A stretch of 38,966 nucleotides of DNA, taken from positions 1 to 38,966 of the forward strand of contig CAJOKR010000027.1 in assembly GCA_905235135.1 (NCBI GenBank). Direction: 5' to 3'. Below are positions 15,809 to 22,618 of this stretch, piece by piece; the stretch's first letter is position 1; each line of letters begins with the position of its first letter. The translations under genes were made by a program, and so were the position numbers. The notes under the pieces were generated by a model. The model did not search any database. It saw only the letters and a list, made by a program, of their open reading frames with translations, and was not told where the DNA came from. Source of the stretch: an uncultured Bacteroidales bacterium. GTDB lineage: Bacteria > Bacteroidota > Bacteroidia > Bacteroidales > WCHB1-69.

Positions 15809-16750
15809 TTACGCCTTGTTGAACTTCTCCTTCGGCTGCTTGCAACGGGGGCAACGCCAGTCGTCAGGCAGGTCTTCGAAGGCAACGCCGTCGTGCTCTG
15901 CGGGATCATAGACGTAGCCGCAGATGGAGCAGACGTACTTGCCGGAAGCTTGCTGCTTGGAGAAATCCACCTCGGCCAGAACGGTCGGCACAGGATTATC
16001 CAGATCCATCACGCGCTTGGCCTCCAGGTTCTCATAACCTTGCGGTGTGTGGGTGCCGCAATAGACGGTGGGGTGGTTGCGGACGAACTCGCGCACTCGG
16101 TTCAGCGTCTCGCGGGCGGCTGGAAGGTCGTCAAAGACCACCGAAAGTTTGTCCTCGTGAAGAGCCTCATCCATGTAAGTGATATCGCCGTGAAGCATGT
16201 AGAACAGTCCGTCCATCTCTACCACAATGATGCTGTTGCCCTTGGTGTGGCCCTTGGCCTTGATGAAGTAGACGCCGTCGGCTATCTTTTGGCTTTCAGG
16301 GAAGTTGTAGTAGGCTCCGTCGGTGAAGCTGACGGGCACGAGGTTCGTCAGACCCTGCAACTCGGCGGCGGCCATCTCTTCCTGGTTCACATAGACCTTC
16401 GCGTTAGGGAAACTTTTCAGTTCGCCACTATGGTCGGCATGACGGTGGGTGAGCAAAATCTTGGTCACCTGCTCCGGCTTGTAGCCAAGGGCATTGAAAG
16501 CATCCATATAGCTGCAGATGTCCTTGCCAGTGAAGATGGGAGAGTTCTCGTCAGGCACCTCCTCAGGAGTCCCGGCAGGGATACCAGTATCCACCAGAAT
16601 CACCTCGCTGCCTGTGTCAATCAGATAGTTCTGCAGACTGCCACGATAGCGGATGTTCTTGTCGAACTTGTCCATCCCTTCTTCGCCTCCGAACACAAAG
16701 GGCTGGGTATAGAATCCGTCTTTACGGAATTTTACGGCTTTGATTTCCAT
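15809..16750 (-). CDS. Metallo-beta-lactamase-fold protein fused to C-terminal rubredoxin
   Basis: A 313-residue two-domain protein. Residues 1-250 are an MBL-fold hydrolase with metal ligands His102, His104, Asp106, His107 (THRHADHSG), His168 (KGHTKGN), Asp189 (LHGDITY) and His234 (GTHTPQG). Residues 270-313 are a complete rubredoxin with the Fe(Cys)4 site at Cys274, Cys277 ([10 protein letters not shown]) and Cys300, Cys303 (CPRC). The HxHxDH set is of the hydrolase/lactonase type, not the HxExDH of flavodiiron proteins, and no flavodoxin domain is present, so it is probably not an NO or O2 reductase of that class. It is the last gene of an operon with an OhrR-type regulator, a bacterioferritin-like protein and a small winged-helix protein, and starts 6 bp after the latter. 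A redox-linked metallohydrolase in oxidative stress is the inference. Confidence 0.93.
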   Translation of the reverse strand: MEIKAVKFRKDGFYTQPFVFGGEEGMDKFDKNIRYRGSLQNYLIDTGSEVILVDTGIPAGTPEEVPDENSPIFTGKDICSYMDAFNALGYKPEQVTKILLTHRHADHSGELKSFPNAKVYVNQEEMAAAELQGLTNLVPVSFTDGAYYNFPESQKIADGVYFIKAKGHTKGNSIIVVEMDGLFYMLHGDITYMDEALHEDKLSVVFDDLPAARETLNRVREFVRNHPTVYCGTHTPQGYENLEAKRVMDLDNPVPTVLAEVDFSKQQASGKYVCSICGYVYDPAEHDGVAFEDLPDDWRCPRCKQPKEKFNKA

Positions 16751-16756
16751 ACGCCC

Positions 16757-16930
16757 TTATTTTGCCGGTTCCCACTTGCAGCGGACGGGCGATACAATCG
16801 CGCCTTCCTTTTTCAGTTCTGCAAAGGCTTTATCGACTTCCTTGCGGTCGATGCCGGTGATTTCAGCGATTTTGCCTGCGTTCACGGGCTGTCCGAACTC
16901 ACGCATGGCTTGTAAAACTTTTTCTTTCAT
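16757..16930 (-). CDS. 57-residue winged-helix-like small protein
   Basis: This short gene runs from the ATG at 16930 to a TAA at 16757-16759. The sequence (MKEKVLQAMREFGQPVNAGK, then IAEITGIDRKEVDKAFAELK and KEGAIVSPVRCKWEPAK) is the pattern of a minimal winged helix: helix 1, a helix-turn-helix around residues 16-42 (AGKIAEITGIDRKEVDKAF), then a short wing (GAIVSPVRCKWEP). It could bind DNA or RNA, or be a protein-interaction module. It lies between the bacterioferritin-like gene (36 bp upstream) and the MBL-rubredoxin gene (6 bp downstream) on the same strand, so it is co-transcribed and perhaps translationally linked to the latter. One cysteine (Cys51) in the wing could be redox-active; this is speculation. 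Confidence 0.8.
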   Translation of the reverse strand: MKEKVLQAMREFGQPVNAGKIAEITGIDRKEVDKAFAELKKEGAIVSPVRCKWEPAK

Positions 16931-16966
16931 AATTTTCGATATTTAATGGATTAGAATTTTGGTTGA

Positions 16967-17428
16967 TTACATCATTGCCATGAGGAAATTATCATAGCCG
17001 AGTTTCTCGATGAGATAGAGGTACTGAGCCTCCCAGGCCATGTGGTCCTTCTCACCGTCGATCCATTTCTGGATGAGCTTCTGGGTGGGATAGTCATCGG
17101 CGAAAGCTTGTGCCATCTCGCTCATGATCTTCACCGCGTCAGGATTGAAGTCGCTCTCAATCTGTTGTTTCGGGTCGTCATAGAACGGGAACTCCACGGT
17201 CTTCATCAGCTTCTGCAACTCAGCAGGCTTGTAGCCAAGTTCCACCAGACGGTTCAGCACTTCCTCAGCTTCCTCCCATTCTTCTTCGGCTTCCTCTTTC
17301 CACTTGTCAGCCAGTTTGTTCCAGCCTTGCAGACGGTCGTATGCCGAGAATGCGAAATGTTGTTTACTGTTTCCAAACCAAACAGCTCCAGCCATGGCGA
17401 ACTGTTTCAAAGCTTCTTTTTTTGTCAT
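16967..17428 (-). CDS. Bacterioferritin-like (ferritin fold) protein
   Basis: A 153-residue helical protein close to bacterioferritin length (about 158). The C-terminal helix (DGEKDHMAWEAQYLYLIEKL then GYDNFLMAMM) matches the bacterioferritin end closely, including the ExxH metal ligands Glu126 and His129. The other half-site, normally ExxH in helix B, reads Glu50-W-E-Glu53, so the histidine ligand is replaced by glutamate, and the usual heme-ligand methionine cannot be placed with confidence. The protein probably has a ferritin-like four-helix fold with an altered di-iron site. Function could be iron storage, peroxide consumption or a DPS-like role. It is the second gene of the OhrR operon, 38 bp after the regulator. 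Confidence 0.78.
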   Translation of the reverse strand: MTKKEALKQFAMAGAVWFGNSKQHFAFSAYDRLQGWNKLADKWKEEAEEEWEEAEEVLNRLVELGYKPAELQKLMKTVEFPFYDDPKQQIESDFNPDAVKIMSEMAQAFADDYPTQKLIQKWIDGEKDHMAWEAQYLYLIEKLGYDNFLMAMM

Positions 17429-17466
17429 AATTGCAATAATTTTAAGGTGAATAAATTTGTTAAGTT

Positions 17467-17916
17467 TTATTTTTTTGTTCGTTTTAATCCTTCAATAAGT
17501 TTGTCAAGCGTGGGAATCATTTTCAACATCTCTTCTTCTTCTCCCGTTTTCAATGCGACGTCGTTGAGGAGACAATCAGGAATTGGTTTTGCCTTCTCTT
17601 GCAAGGCCTTGCCTTTTTTGGTCAACGAGACGATGCGCTGGCGGGTGTCCTCTTTGCCTTTTGCGCGACTGACGAATCCCGCCTTCTCCATCCGTTGCAG
17701 CAGCGGGGTCACGGTGTTGGTGTCCAGCAGCAGCTTCTTGGCGATGTCGCAGACCGGCTGTTTGTCCTGTTCCCAAAGCACGAGCATCACGAGATATTGC
17801 GGGTAGGTGATGCCTAACGGATCCAGGTATGGGTGGTATGCGCCCATCGTGAGCCGCGCCGCCGTGTAGAGTCGGAAGCAGAGTTGGTTTTCCAGTTTCA
17901 GCTGATTATCAGTCAT
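17467..17916 (-). CDS. MarR-family regulator, OhrR-like peroxide sensor
   Basis: A 149-residue MarR protein. The N-terminus (LENQLCFRLYTAARLTMGAY, then PYLDPLGITYPQYLVMLVLW) is the OhrR signature, with the peroxide-reactive cysteine equivalent at Cys13. The winged helix-turn-helix spans about residues 55-98 (PVCDIAKKLLLDTNTVTPLL, then RMEKAGFV) with the wing KEDTRQRIVSLT. OhrR represses until the cysteine is oxidised by organic hydroperoxides. It heads a four-gene operon rather than pairing with ohr, and two short dyads flank its -7 promoter element, consistent with autoregulation. The absence of ohr in the window means the target response here is iron, rubredoxin and MBL functions. That interpretation is inference; the regulator call is firm. 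Confidence 0.92.
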   Translation of the reverse strand: MTDNQLKLENQLCFRLYTAARLTMGAYHPYLDPLGITYPQYLVMLVLWEQDKQPVCDIAKKLLLDTNTVTPLLQRMEKAGFVSRAKGKEDTRQRIVSLTKKGKALQEKAKPIPDCLLNDVALKTGEEEEMLKMIPTLDKLIEGLKRTKK

Positions 17917-17948
17917 TTCCTTGTTCTTTGATGAAGTATTTTATTTAT

Positions 17949-17995
17949 ATCGTTCACGATGCAAAAATACAAAAATTTTTATATCGTATGCGATA
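17949..17995. promoter_or_regulatory. Paired operators around the OhrR-operon promoter
   Basis: Two related dyads, ATCGTTCACGAT at 17949-17960 and TATCGTATGCGATA at 17982-17995, lie 34 bp centre to centre. The minus-strand -7 element TATTTTTG (17962-17969) is between them. Occupation of either would block transcription of the ohrR-like operon. Binding by the OhrR-like protein is inferred from position and MarR-type symmetry. Confidence 0.65.
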
Positions 17996-18020
17996 CAAAA
18001 ATTTTTTTTTGAAAAAAAAT

Positions 18021-18048
18021 GCCGCAAAGGTAGCGGGAACCTTGCGGC
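18021..18048 (-). terminator. Hairpin terminator after the NimA-like gene
   Basis: GCCGCAAAGG pairs with CCTTGCGGC around a 9-bp loop and is followed on the minus strand by eight T residues. It sits 5 bp past the stop that the NimA-like gene would use without its frameshift (18054-18056), supporting that stop as the original end. Confidence 0.78.
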
Positions 18049-18081
18049 GGTGTTCATTCCTTCCGTCCCCACTTCATCTCC

Positions 18082-18564
18082 TCACCCTGTTTGTCGTACT
18101 GCTTGCGCTTGCCAACAGGAGGCTCGGCCAGAGTGATGCGCACCAGTCCGTTCAAGGCTGCGGGCAATGGCATCGTCGAAAGCATCCATGTGCTTGGGGA
18201 GGAACCGCTGGCAGATGACCCGCAAACCCTCGATCTTTTCTTCGCGGTTGGTCACCAACTCTGCCTTTCCAACGGCAGTGGCTGATTTGTACTGCAGCGT
18301 GAAGTTGCCGTCTTTCGGCCCGACAGTAGGCGCACATTTGGTAACGGCCGACAGGAAAACCGTTGGACAATGTGCTATGCAGTCGAGCTTTTCTCCCTCC
18401 AAAGCACAATGGAAATAGAACGTCCTTTCGTCGATGCGCGCTAACGACAGGGGCAATCCGTAGGGTGTCCCATCGGGTCGCGTGAAACTGACTGTAACGT
18501 AAGGTGCCTTGTCCAGCACCTCCAACGCGAAGGCGGCATCCATTTGGCGGCTTGCTTTTCTCAT
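18082..18564 (-). CDS. NimA-like pyridoxamine 5'-phosphate oxidase-family protein, frameshifted near the 3' end
   Basis: The reading frame from the ATG at 18564 gives 160 residues. The split-barrel flavin-binding fold is recognisable: APYVTVSFTRPDGTPYGLPL, then FYFHCALEGEKLDCIAHCPT (the FHxAxxGxK motif of NimA-type proteins) and VGKAELVTNREEK. After SLERTG the residues become nonsensical (AHHSGRASCWQ). In another frame the following bases encode LVRITLAEPPVGKRKQYDKQ and GEEMKWGRKE, the normal family end, stopping at 18054-18056. One extra base within about 18141-18150 explains this. It may be a real mutation or a sequence error. The family includes nitroimidazole reductases and heme-binding proteins. 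It has its own promoter element and terminator. The longer start at 18705 is rejected because it precedes the promoter. Confidence 0.8.
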   Translation of the reverse strand: MRKASRQMDAAFALEVLDKAPYVTVSFTRPDGTPYGLPLSLARIDERTFYFHCALEGEKLDCIAHCPTVFLSAVTKCAPTVGPKDGNFTLQYKSATAVGKAELVTNREEKIEGLRVICQRFLPKHMDAFDDAIARSLERTGAHHSGRASCWQAQAVRQTG

Positions 18565-18588
18565 AATTTGATTATTGTTAATACGGTG

Positions 18589-18596
18589 CAAAGGTA
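18589..18596 (-). promoter_or_regulatory. -7 promoter element for the NimA-like gene
   Basis: TACCTTTG on the minus strand matches TAnnTTTG, 24 bp before the ATG at 18564. Confidence 0.6.
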
Positions 18597-18655
18597 CAAA
18601 TTTCCCGCATCCCCGCGTACAGTGCCTAAAAAAGATAAGTCCTTGAAAACAAACA

Positions 18656-18687
18656 CCGCCGCAAAGGCATCGAAACCCTTGCGGCGG
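18656..18687 (-). terminator. Hairpin terminator after the glutathione peroxidase gene
   Basis: CCGCCGCAAAGG pairs with CCTTGCGGCGG around a 9-bp loop, 29 bp past the stop of the peroxidase gene. Same family as the hairpins at 11648, 15746 and 18021. Confidence 0.72.
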
Positions 18688-18716
18688 TTGTCCTATCATC
18701 CTCAAAGGAGAAACGG

Positions 18717-19340
18717 TTATTTCAGCATTGCCTCAATTTCCGGTTCCAAATCTTCGGGGGTAGCCACCGGCGGGAAGCGCTTGATGACGGTGCCATCCTT
18801 GGAAATGAGGAACTTGGTGAAGTTCCAGCGGATGTCGCCCTCGCCGCGGCCTTCGGCCTTGCTCAGACTATCGACCAGCGCCATCGTGGCCTTGTTCTTC
18901 AGCCCTTTCACCTCTTCGGTGGGAACCTGCTGGGTGAGGTACGTGAAGAGAGGCTCTGCATTTTTTCCGAACACGTCGATTTTCTTCATCAGCGGGAAGG
19001 TGACGCCGTGGTTGAGGCGGCAGAACTCGGCGATTTCCTCATCGGTGCCGGGTTCCTGATGCTTGAACTGGTCGCATGGGAAACCGAGGATCACCAGACC
19101 CTGGTCTTTGTACTTTTTGTAGAGAGCTTCCAAGCCATCATATTGCGGGGTGAAACCGCACTTCGAGGCGGTGTTGACAATCATGAGGACGTTGCCGCGA
19201 TATTGCGCCAGATCCACCTCTTCGCCCTTGTTGTTCAGGACTTTGTAATCGTAAATTGTTGCCATTTTTTCTTGTTTTTGCGCACAGCCGGCCAGGAGCA
19301 CAAGCAGCCCGACGACCATGCAGGTGAGACATTTTTTCAT
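18717..19340 (-). CDS. Glutathione peroxidase-family lipoprotein
   Basis: A 207-residue peroxidase with an N-terminal lipoprotein signal (MKKCLTCMVVGLLVLLAGC, lipidated Cys19). The thioredoxin-fold domain has the peroxidatic cysteine in NTASKCGFTPQ (Cys61, not selenocysteine), a resolving-type cysteine in GFPCDQF (Cys89), and the conserved Trp-Asn of IRWNFTKFL. Bacterial members use thioredoxin-like reductants rather than glutathione to reduce peroxides. Most family members are cytoplasmic; the signal here places it on the periplasmic side. An internal Met at residue 26 (MATIYDYKVL) could produce a cytoplasmic form. It has its own promoter element 90 bp upstream and a family hairpin downstream, and fits the stress-gene neighbourhood. 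Confidence 0.93.
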   Translation of the reverse strand: MKKCLTCMVVGLLVLLAGCAQKQEKMATIYDYKVLNNKGEEVDLAQYRGNVLMIVNTASKCGFTPQYDGLEALYKKYKDQGLVILGFPCDQFKHQEPGTDEEIAEFCRLNHGVTFPLMKKIDVFGKNAEPLFTYLTQQVPTEEVKGLKNKATMALVDSLSKAEGRGEGDIRWNFTKFLISKDGTVIKRFPPVATPEDLEPEIEAMLK

Positions 19341-19429
19341 ATAAGTATAGTTTGCGATTCTTTCTCTTTCTTATTACTACTTGTTTATGTAAATATCAAT
19401 AGGTGAAAATGCTTGTTGCAAATCCTCGG

Positions 19430-19437
19430 CAAAGATA
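19430..19437 (-). promoter_or_regulatory. -7 promoter element for the peroxidase gene
   Basis: TATCTTTG on the minus strand, a full match to TAnnTTTG, between the desaturase-like gene stop (19452) and the peroxidase start (19340). Confidence 0.6.
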
Positions 19438-19451
19438 CAATTTTTCAGCAT

Positions 19452-20924
19452 TTATCCGACGAACTCCACGCCAAAGTCCTTGCAGACCGTTTGGGCTGTT
19501 GTGTGAGCACTTTGGGCTGCCGGTGGGAGACCGCCAGAATAGGCTGTCCGCTGTCCCGTGAAGTACAACCCCTCCCGATAACGGATGGGCGCATGGTATA
19601 ACCGGCTGAACGGCGGCCAGTCCGACATATAGCTGCCTTCGAAGGTGCTGCAATAACGCTCATAGGTGAAGGGCGTGGCCACGTCGGTCACCACCACAGT
19701 GCCCTTAATTTCGGGTATCACCTCCCCTATTGCCTCCAAAAAGCTGTCCATCACCGCCTTCTTTTTGGCCACATAGCTGCCGTCTTCCTTGGCCGCTTTC
19801 CAGTAGGCGTAGGTGGGACCATGCAGCAGACAGGTGAGGACGCTGCATCCCACAGGGGCATAACCGTCTTCTGTGGCATAATTATTCACAATGAGCGTTT
19901 TGTAGGTAACCCCGGCAGCTTTCAGCGGGCGTGGCAGCACTATCTGCATAGAACGGGGCCATGACGACAAGTCTGCCTCGACCCCGACACCCAAGAAACT
20001 GCACTGGGTCGTCCTTAGTCCAGCCCGCATCCTTTGGGCCCAGCCGTCTTGAAGCGGCTCGCCAAAAAGCGTGTCAATGGCAGTGCGGGCATCCGCCGAA
20101 ACGATCATGGCATCCGCCGTAAATACTTCATCTCCAGCATGAACCGACCATTTTTTTCCTTCGGAGACAATCTTCTCTGCCGGGGTTCTGTATCGAATTT
20201 CGCCGCCCAAACTTTGGAATGTTTCAGCCATATTCAGCGCCATCTGCAGCGAGCCACCTTTCGGATAGCCGCTGTCGCCCATCTGGAACGTGCCAAGAGT
20301 ATAGATGAAGGAAAGCGCATTGATTTCTGGGTCAACGACGGCAGCCAAAAGCGTCCTGATGCGGGGATTCTTAAACCATTTGGCATGACGCTTCGCCGAC
20401 TGCACCAGCAGGAAAGGCGTGATGAGGACAGCAGGCAACATTTTGACATATTCTCCGATAGAGAAAGGCTTAGGATGCCGTACCTTAAGGCCGCGCAAAT
20501 CGACAATGGGCTGATGAAAGTTCTTGAAACAAGCCAAGTGAAAGCGAAGGCGCCACAAGGCTATCCGGTCTCTGAGCCCCGTGATTTCCAAACCATGCAG
20601 GTCGCGAAACAGGGGCATGTTGTCTTTGTCGTCAACCAGCGTATAAATGGGATCTTTGAAATAGACGGGGTTGTTGTCCTGCAAGGCGCCGGTCTCCAAC
20701 CAAATTTGATGCAAGGGGATCTCCTTCTTGGCCCCGATGAGCCAGTGAACACCGCCCTCAAAGGTGTAGCCTTTCCTCTTCCAGCTGGTGGAAACCCCAC
20801 CCGGACCGGCGGCCTTCTCCAAAATGAGAGTCTGAATACCAGAACGTTGCAGATAGATAGCGGTAGTGAGCCCAGAAATGCCGGCACCAATTACAATAGC
20901 TTTTTTGTTCAGAAAATCTTCCAT
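19452..20924 (-). CDS. Phytoene desaturase-like FAD-dependent oxidoreductase
   Basis: A 490-residue flavoprotein. The dinucleotide-binding motif VIGAGISGLTTAIYLQRSG is at residues 10-29, followed by LILEKAAGPGG (FAD ribose contact and the GG doublet) and the substrate-side motif FEGGVHWL. The C-terminus (LYFTGQRTAYSGGLPPAAQS) is the second FAD-binding region typical of carotenoid desaturase/CrtI-like and all-trans-retinol saturase-like enzymes. It lacks an obvious carotenoid gene cluster nearby, so the substrate is uncertain. It starts 3 bp after the guanine deaminase-like gene stop on the same strand, so the two are co-transcribed. Family firm, substrate unknown. Confidence 0.9.
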   Translation of the reverse strand: MEDFLNKKAIVIGAGISGLTTAIYLQRSGIQTLILEKAAGPGGVSTSWKRKGYTFEGGVHWLIGAKKEIPLHQIWLETGALQDNNPVYFKDPIYTLVDDKDNMPLFRDLHGLEITGLRDRIALWRLRFHLACFKNFHQPIVDLRGLKVRHPKPFSIGEYVKMLPAVLITPFLLVQSAKRHAKWFKNPRIRTLLAAVVDPEINALSFIYTLGTFQMGDSGYPKGGSLQMALNMAETFQSLGGEIRYRTPAEKIVSEGKKWSVHAGDEVFTADAMIVSADARTAIDTLFGEPLQDGWAQRMRAGLRTTQCSFLGVGVEADLSSWPRSMQIVLPRPLKAAGVTYKTLIVNNYATEDGYAPVGCSVLTCLLHGPTYAYWKAAKEDGSYVAKKKAVMDSFLEAIGEVIPEIKGTVVVTDVATPFTYERYCSTFEGSYMSDWPPFSRLYHAPIRYREGLYFTGQRTAYSGGLPPAAQSAHTTAQTVCKDFGVEFVG

Positions 20925-20927
20925 AAC

Positions 20928-22256
20928 CTATTTCAAAATCTTCGTCTCCATAATTTCCTTTCCGCGGCAAAAACGGTGCAAAATCTGGCGGTCGTCGCCC
21001 AGGTAAATGTACCGCTCCAGACGCTCCAACAACGAATAGTGGTCATGATTCAGACAGCTGTCGTCGATAACGAGCGCATCGAATTCATAGCCCGGCTCAA
21101 AGCTTCCCACCTTGCCAAAGAAGCTTCCGGCCGACTTCGTGGCCATCCAGAACGCCTCTGACAAAGTGAGATACGGCCGTTCACGATGCAACTGATAATA
21201 GGCCTTGCTCAACTGTATCGCATAGACCATCATCTGGAAAATGCTCAGGTTGTGACCACCGCTGATGTCGCTGCCGAGCCCTACACGCACTCCCTCGTCG
21301 AGGAACTGCCGGACGGGCGCGATGCCCGTCGTGACGTTGAGATTCGACGTGGGACAGTGAGCCGCCACCACGTCATTCCGCTTCATCAGTTCTATTTCTT
21401 CACCCTCAGTAAATACGCAGTGAGCCATCACGGTGGGTGTTTGGCCGAAAAGGCCGTAACGGTTGTAGGCGTCACCATACCACGTGCCTTCGAGCTCCTG
21501 TACCAGGGCTATCTCGTCCTTGTTTTCTGAAAGGTGCGACTGCACGGGCAGCTGGTATTTTGCAGCCAGTTCGCCACAGGCACGTAGCATCTCCGGAGTG
21601 CACGATGGAATGAAGCGCGGCGTGATAATCGTGCGCACAAGGGGAGGATAAGGGGGTGTTGGAGATAGGGACGTTCCGTGAAATGTCTCTTCGATCAAAG
21701 ATTCATACCCCTTTACCGTCTTTTCCACCGGTTCCGAAAGCCCTTCGGGACAGTTGCGGTTCATGGCCACCTTGCCCACCAGCGCCCCAATGCCAGCCTC
21801 CTGGAAGAGGTGCATCAGCAGACGGGTGCTTTCAGTATGGATGGAGGCAAACGTGCAGACCCGCATAGTGCCGACGCGCCACAGGTCGCGCACAAAACGA
21901 CGGTACATCCGCTCGGCATAAGCCGTGTCGGCATACTTCATCTCCTCGGGAAAGGTGTAACTCTGGAGCCACTCCATCAGTTCCAAGTCCATGGCGATGC
22001 CTTGGTTGCGATACTGCGAAGCGTGCACGTGCAGGTCGTTCATGGCGGGAATAAGCAGCTTGTCGCCGAAATCGACAACCTCAACGTCAGGGGTTTTATT
22101 GCAAAACTGGGAAGCATCTGCGCCTAACGAGGCCAAATTCTCCGCCACCCCTATCACGAGCCCATCGGCACCCACGGCCACATAACCGTTCTCGAGCACC
22201 TCGAAATGGGCTTTGTCCTTCGTATAGAGAATATGGGCTTTATAAATCTTATTCAT
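20928..22256 (-). CDS. guaD: Guanine deaminase-like amidohydrolase
   Basis: A 442-residue amidohydrolase close to guanine deaminase length. The metal-binding HxH is in NDLHVHASQY, and later ligands are in TPRFIPSCTPEML, QSHLSEN, MAHCVF and GLGSDISGG (catalytic Asp). PRFxPSCTPE and the QSHxSE motif are characteristic of guanine deaminase (guanine to xanthine plus ammonia) within the chlorohydrolase/cytosine deaminase superfamily. A proline-rich stretch (SLSPTPPYPP) near residue 200 looks like a local insertion. The downstream co-transcribed flavin enzyme (3-bp gap) and the upstream low-complexity frame (9-bp gap) suggest an operon that is not a standard purine cluster. Related aminohydrolases acting on other heterocycles cannot be excluded. 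Confidence 0.8.
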   Translation of the reverse strand: MNKIYKAHILYTKDKAHFEVLENGYVAVGADGLVIGVAENLASLGADASQFCNKTPDVEVVDFGDKLLIPAMNDLHVHASQYRNQGIAMDLELMEWLQSYTFPEEMKYADTAYAERMYRRFVRDLWRVGTMRVCTFASIHTESTRLLMHLFQEAGIGALVGKVAMNRNCPEGLSEPVEKTVKGYESLIEETFHGTSLSPTPPYPPLVRTIITPRFIPSCTPEMLRACGELAAKYQLPVQSHLSENKDEIALVQELEGTWYGDAYNRYGLFGQTPTVMAHCVFTEGEEIELMKRNDVVAAHCPTSNLNVTTGIAPVRQFLDEGVRVGLGSDISGGHNLSIFQMMVYAIQLSKAYYQLHRERPYLTLSEAFWMATKSAGSFFGKVGSFEPGYEFDALVIDDSCLNHDHYSLLERLERYIYLGDDRQILHRFCRGKEIMETKILK

Positions 22257-22265
22257 AGCGATTCG

Positions 22266-22568
22266 TCAATAGCTATCTGCGGCCGCCAGGGCCACCACCA
22301 GCGGGTCTGCCACCGCCAGGAGCGCCACCGCCAGGATTACCAGCAGGTCTGCTAGGAGTAGTACTCGGTCTGGGGTTATTGTTAGGAGTAGTGGCAGGTT
22401 TGGGGTTATTGTTAGGGGTCGCTGGCTTGGCGTTATTGTTGGGAGTCGCTGGCTTGGCGGCATTGTTGGGAGCTGCAGGATTGTTATTGGGAGCAGCTGG
22501 CTTGGCAGCATTGTTGGGGGCAGGAGCGGGGGCAGTACGGCCAAAATCACCAATTGTTTCATTTTCAT
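22266..22568 (-). pseudogene. Low-complexity Pro/Asn/Ala/Gly-rich small gene, apparently frameshifted
   Basis: A strong ribosome-binding-like AAAGGAGAT precedes ATGs at 22568 and 22562, and a full-match -7 promoter element lies at 22599-22606, so a gene is expected here. In the frame of the ATG the product begins MKMKQLVILAVL, a plausible start of a signal peptide, but then becomes an odd Leu/Pro/Thr string to a TGA at 22266. In the +2 frame the same DNA encodes natural-looking repeats (KPATPNNN, KPAAPNNN, then GGGAPGGGRPAGGG and GGRR) ending at a TAG at 22273-22275. A frameshift after about 10 codons would join a signal sequence to this low-complexity tail. Function unknown. It is the first gene of the operon with the guanine deaminase-like gene. 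Confidence 0.5.
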
Positions 22569-22598
22569 ATCTCCTTTTTCTTTAATATATTTCGGGCA

Positions 22599-22606
22599 CA
22601 AAAGTA
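22599..22606 (-). promoter_or_regulatory. -7 promoter element for the guaD-like operon
   Basis: TACTTTTG on the minus strand matches TAnnTTTG, 30 bp before the ATG at 22568 and just past the stop of the upstream gene (22619). Confidence 0.6.
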
Positions 22607-22618
22607 CAAAAAAACTGG

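Noticed and set aside
15809-16750. Flavodiiron protein (FprA-like)
   Set aside because: Metal motif is HxHxDH rather than HxExDH and there is no flavodoxin domain.
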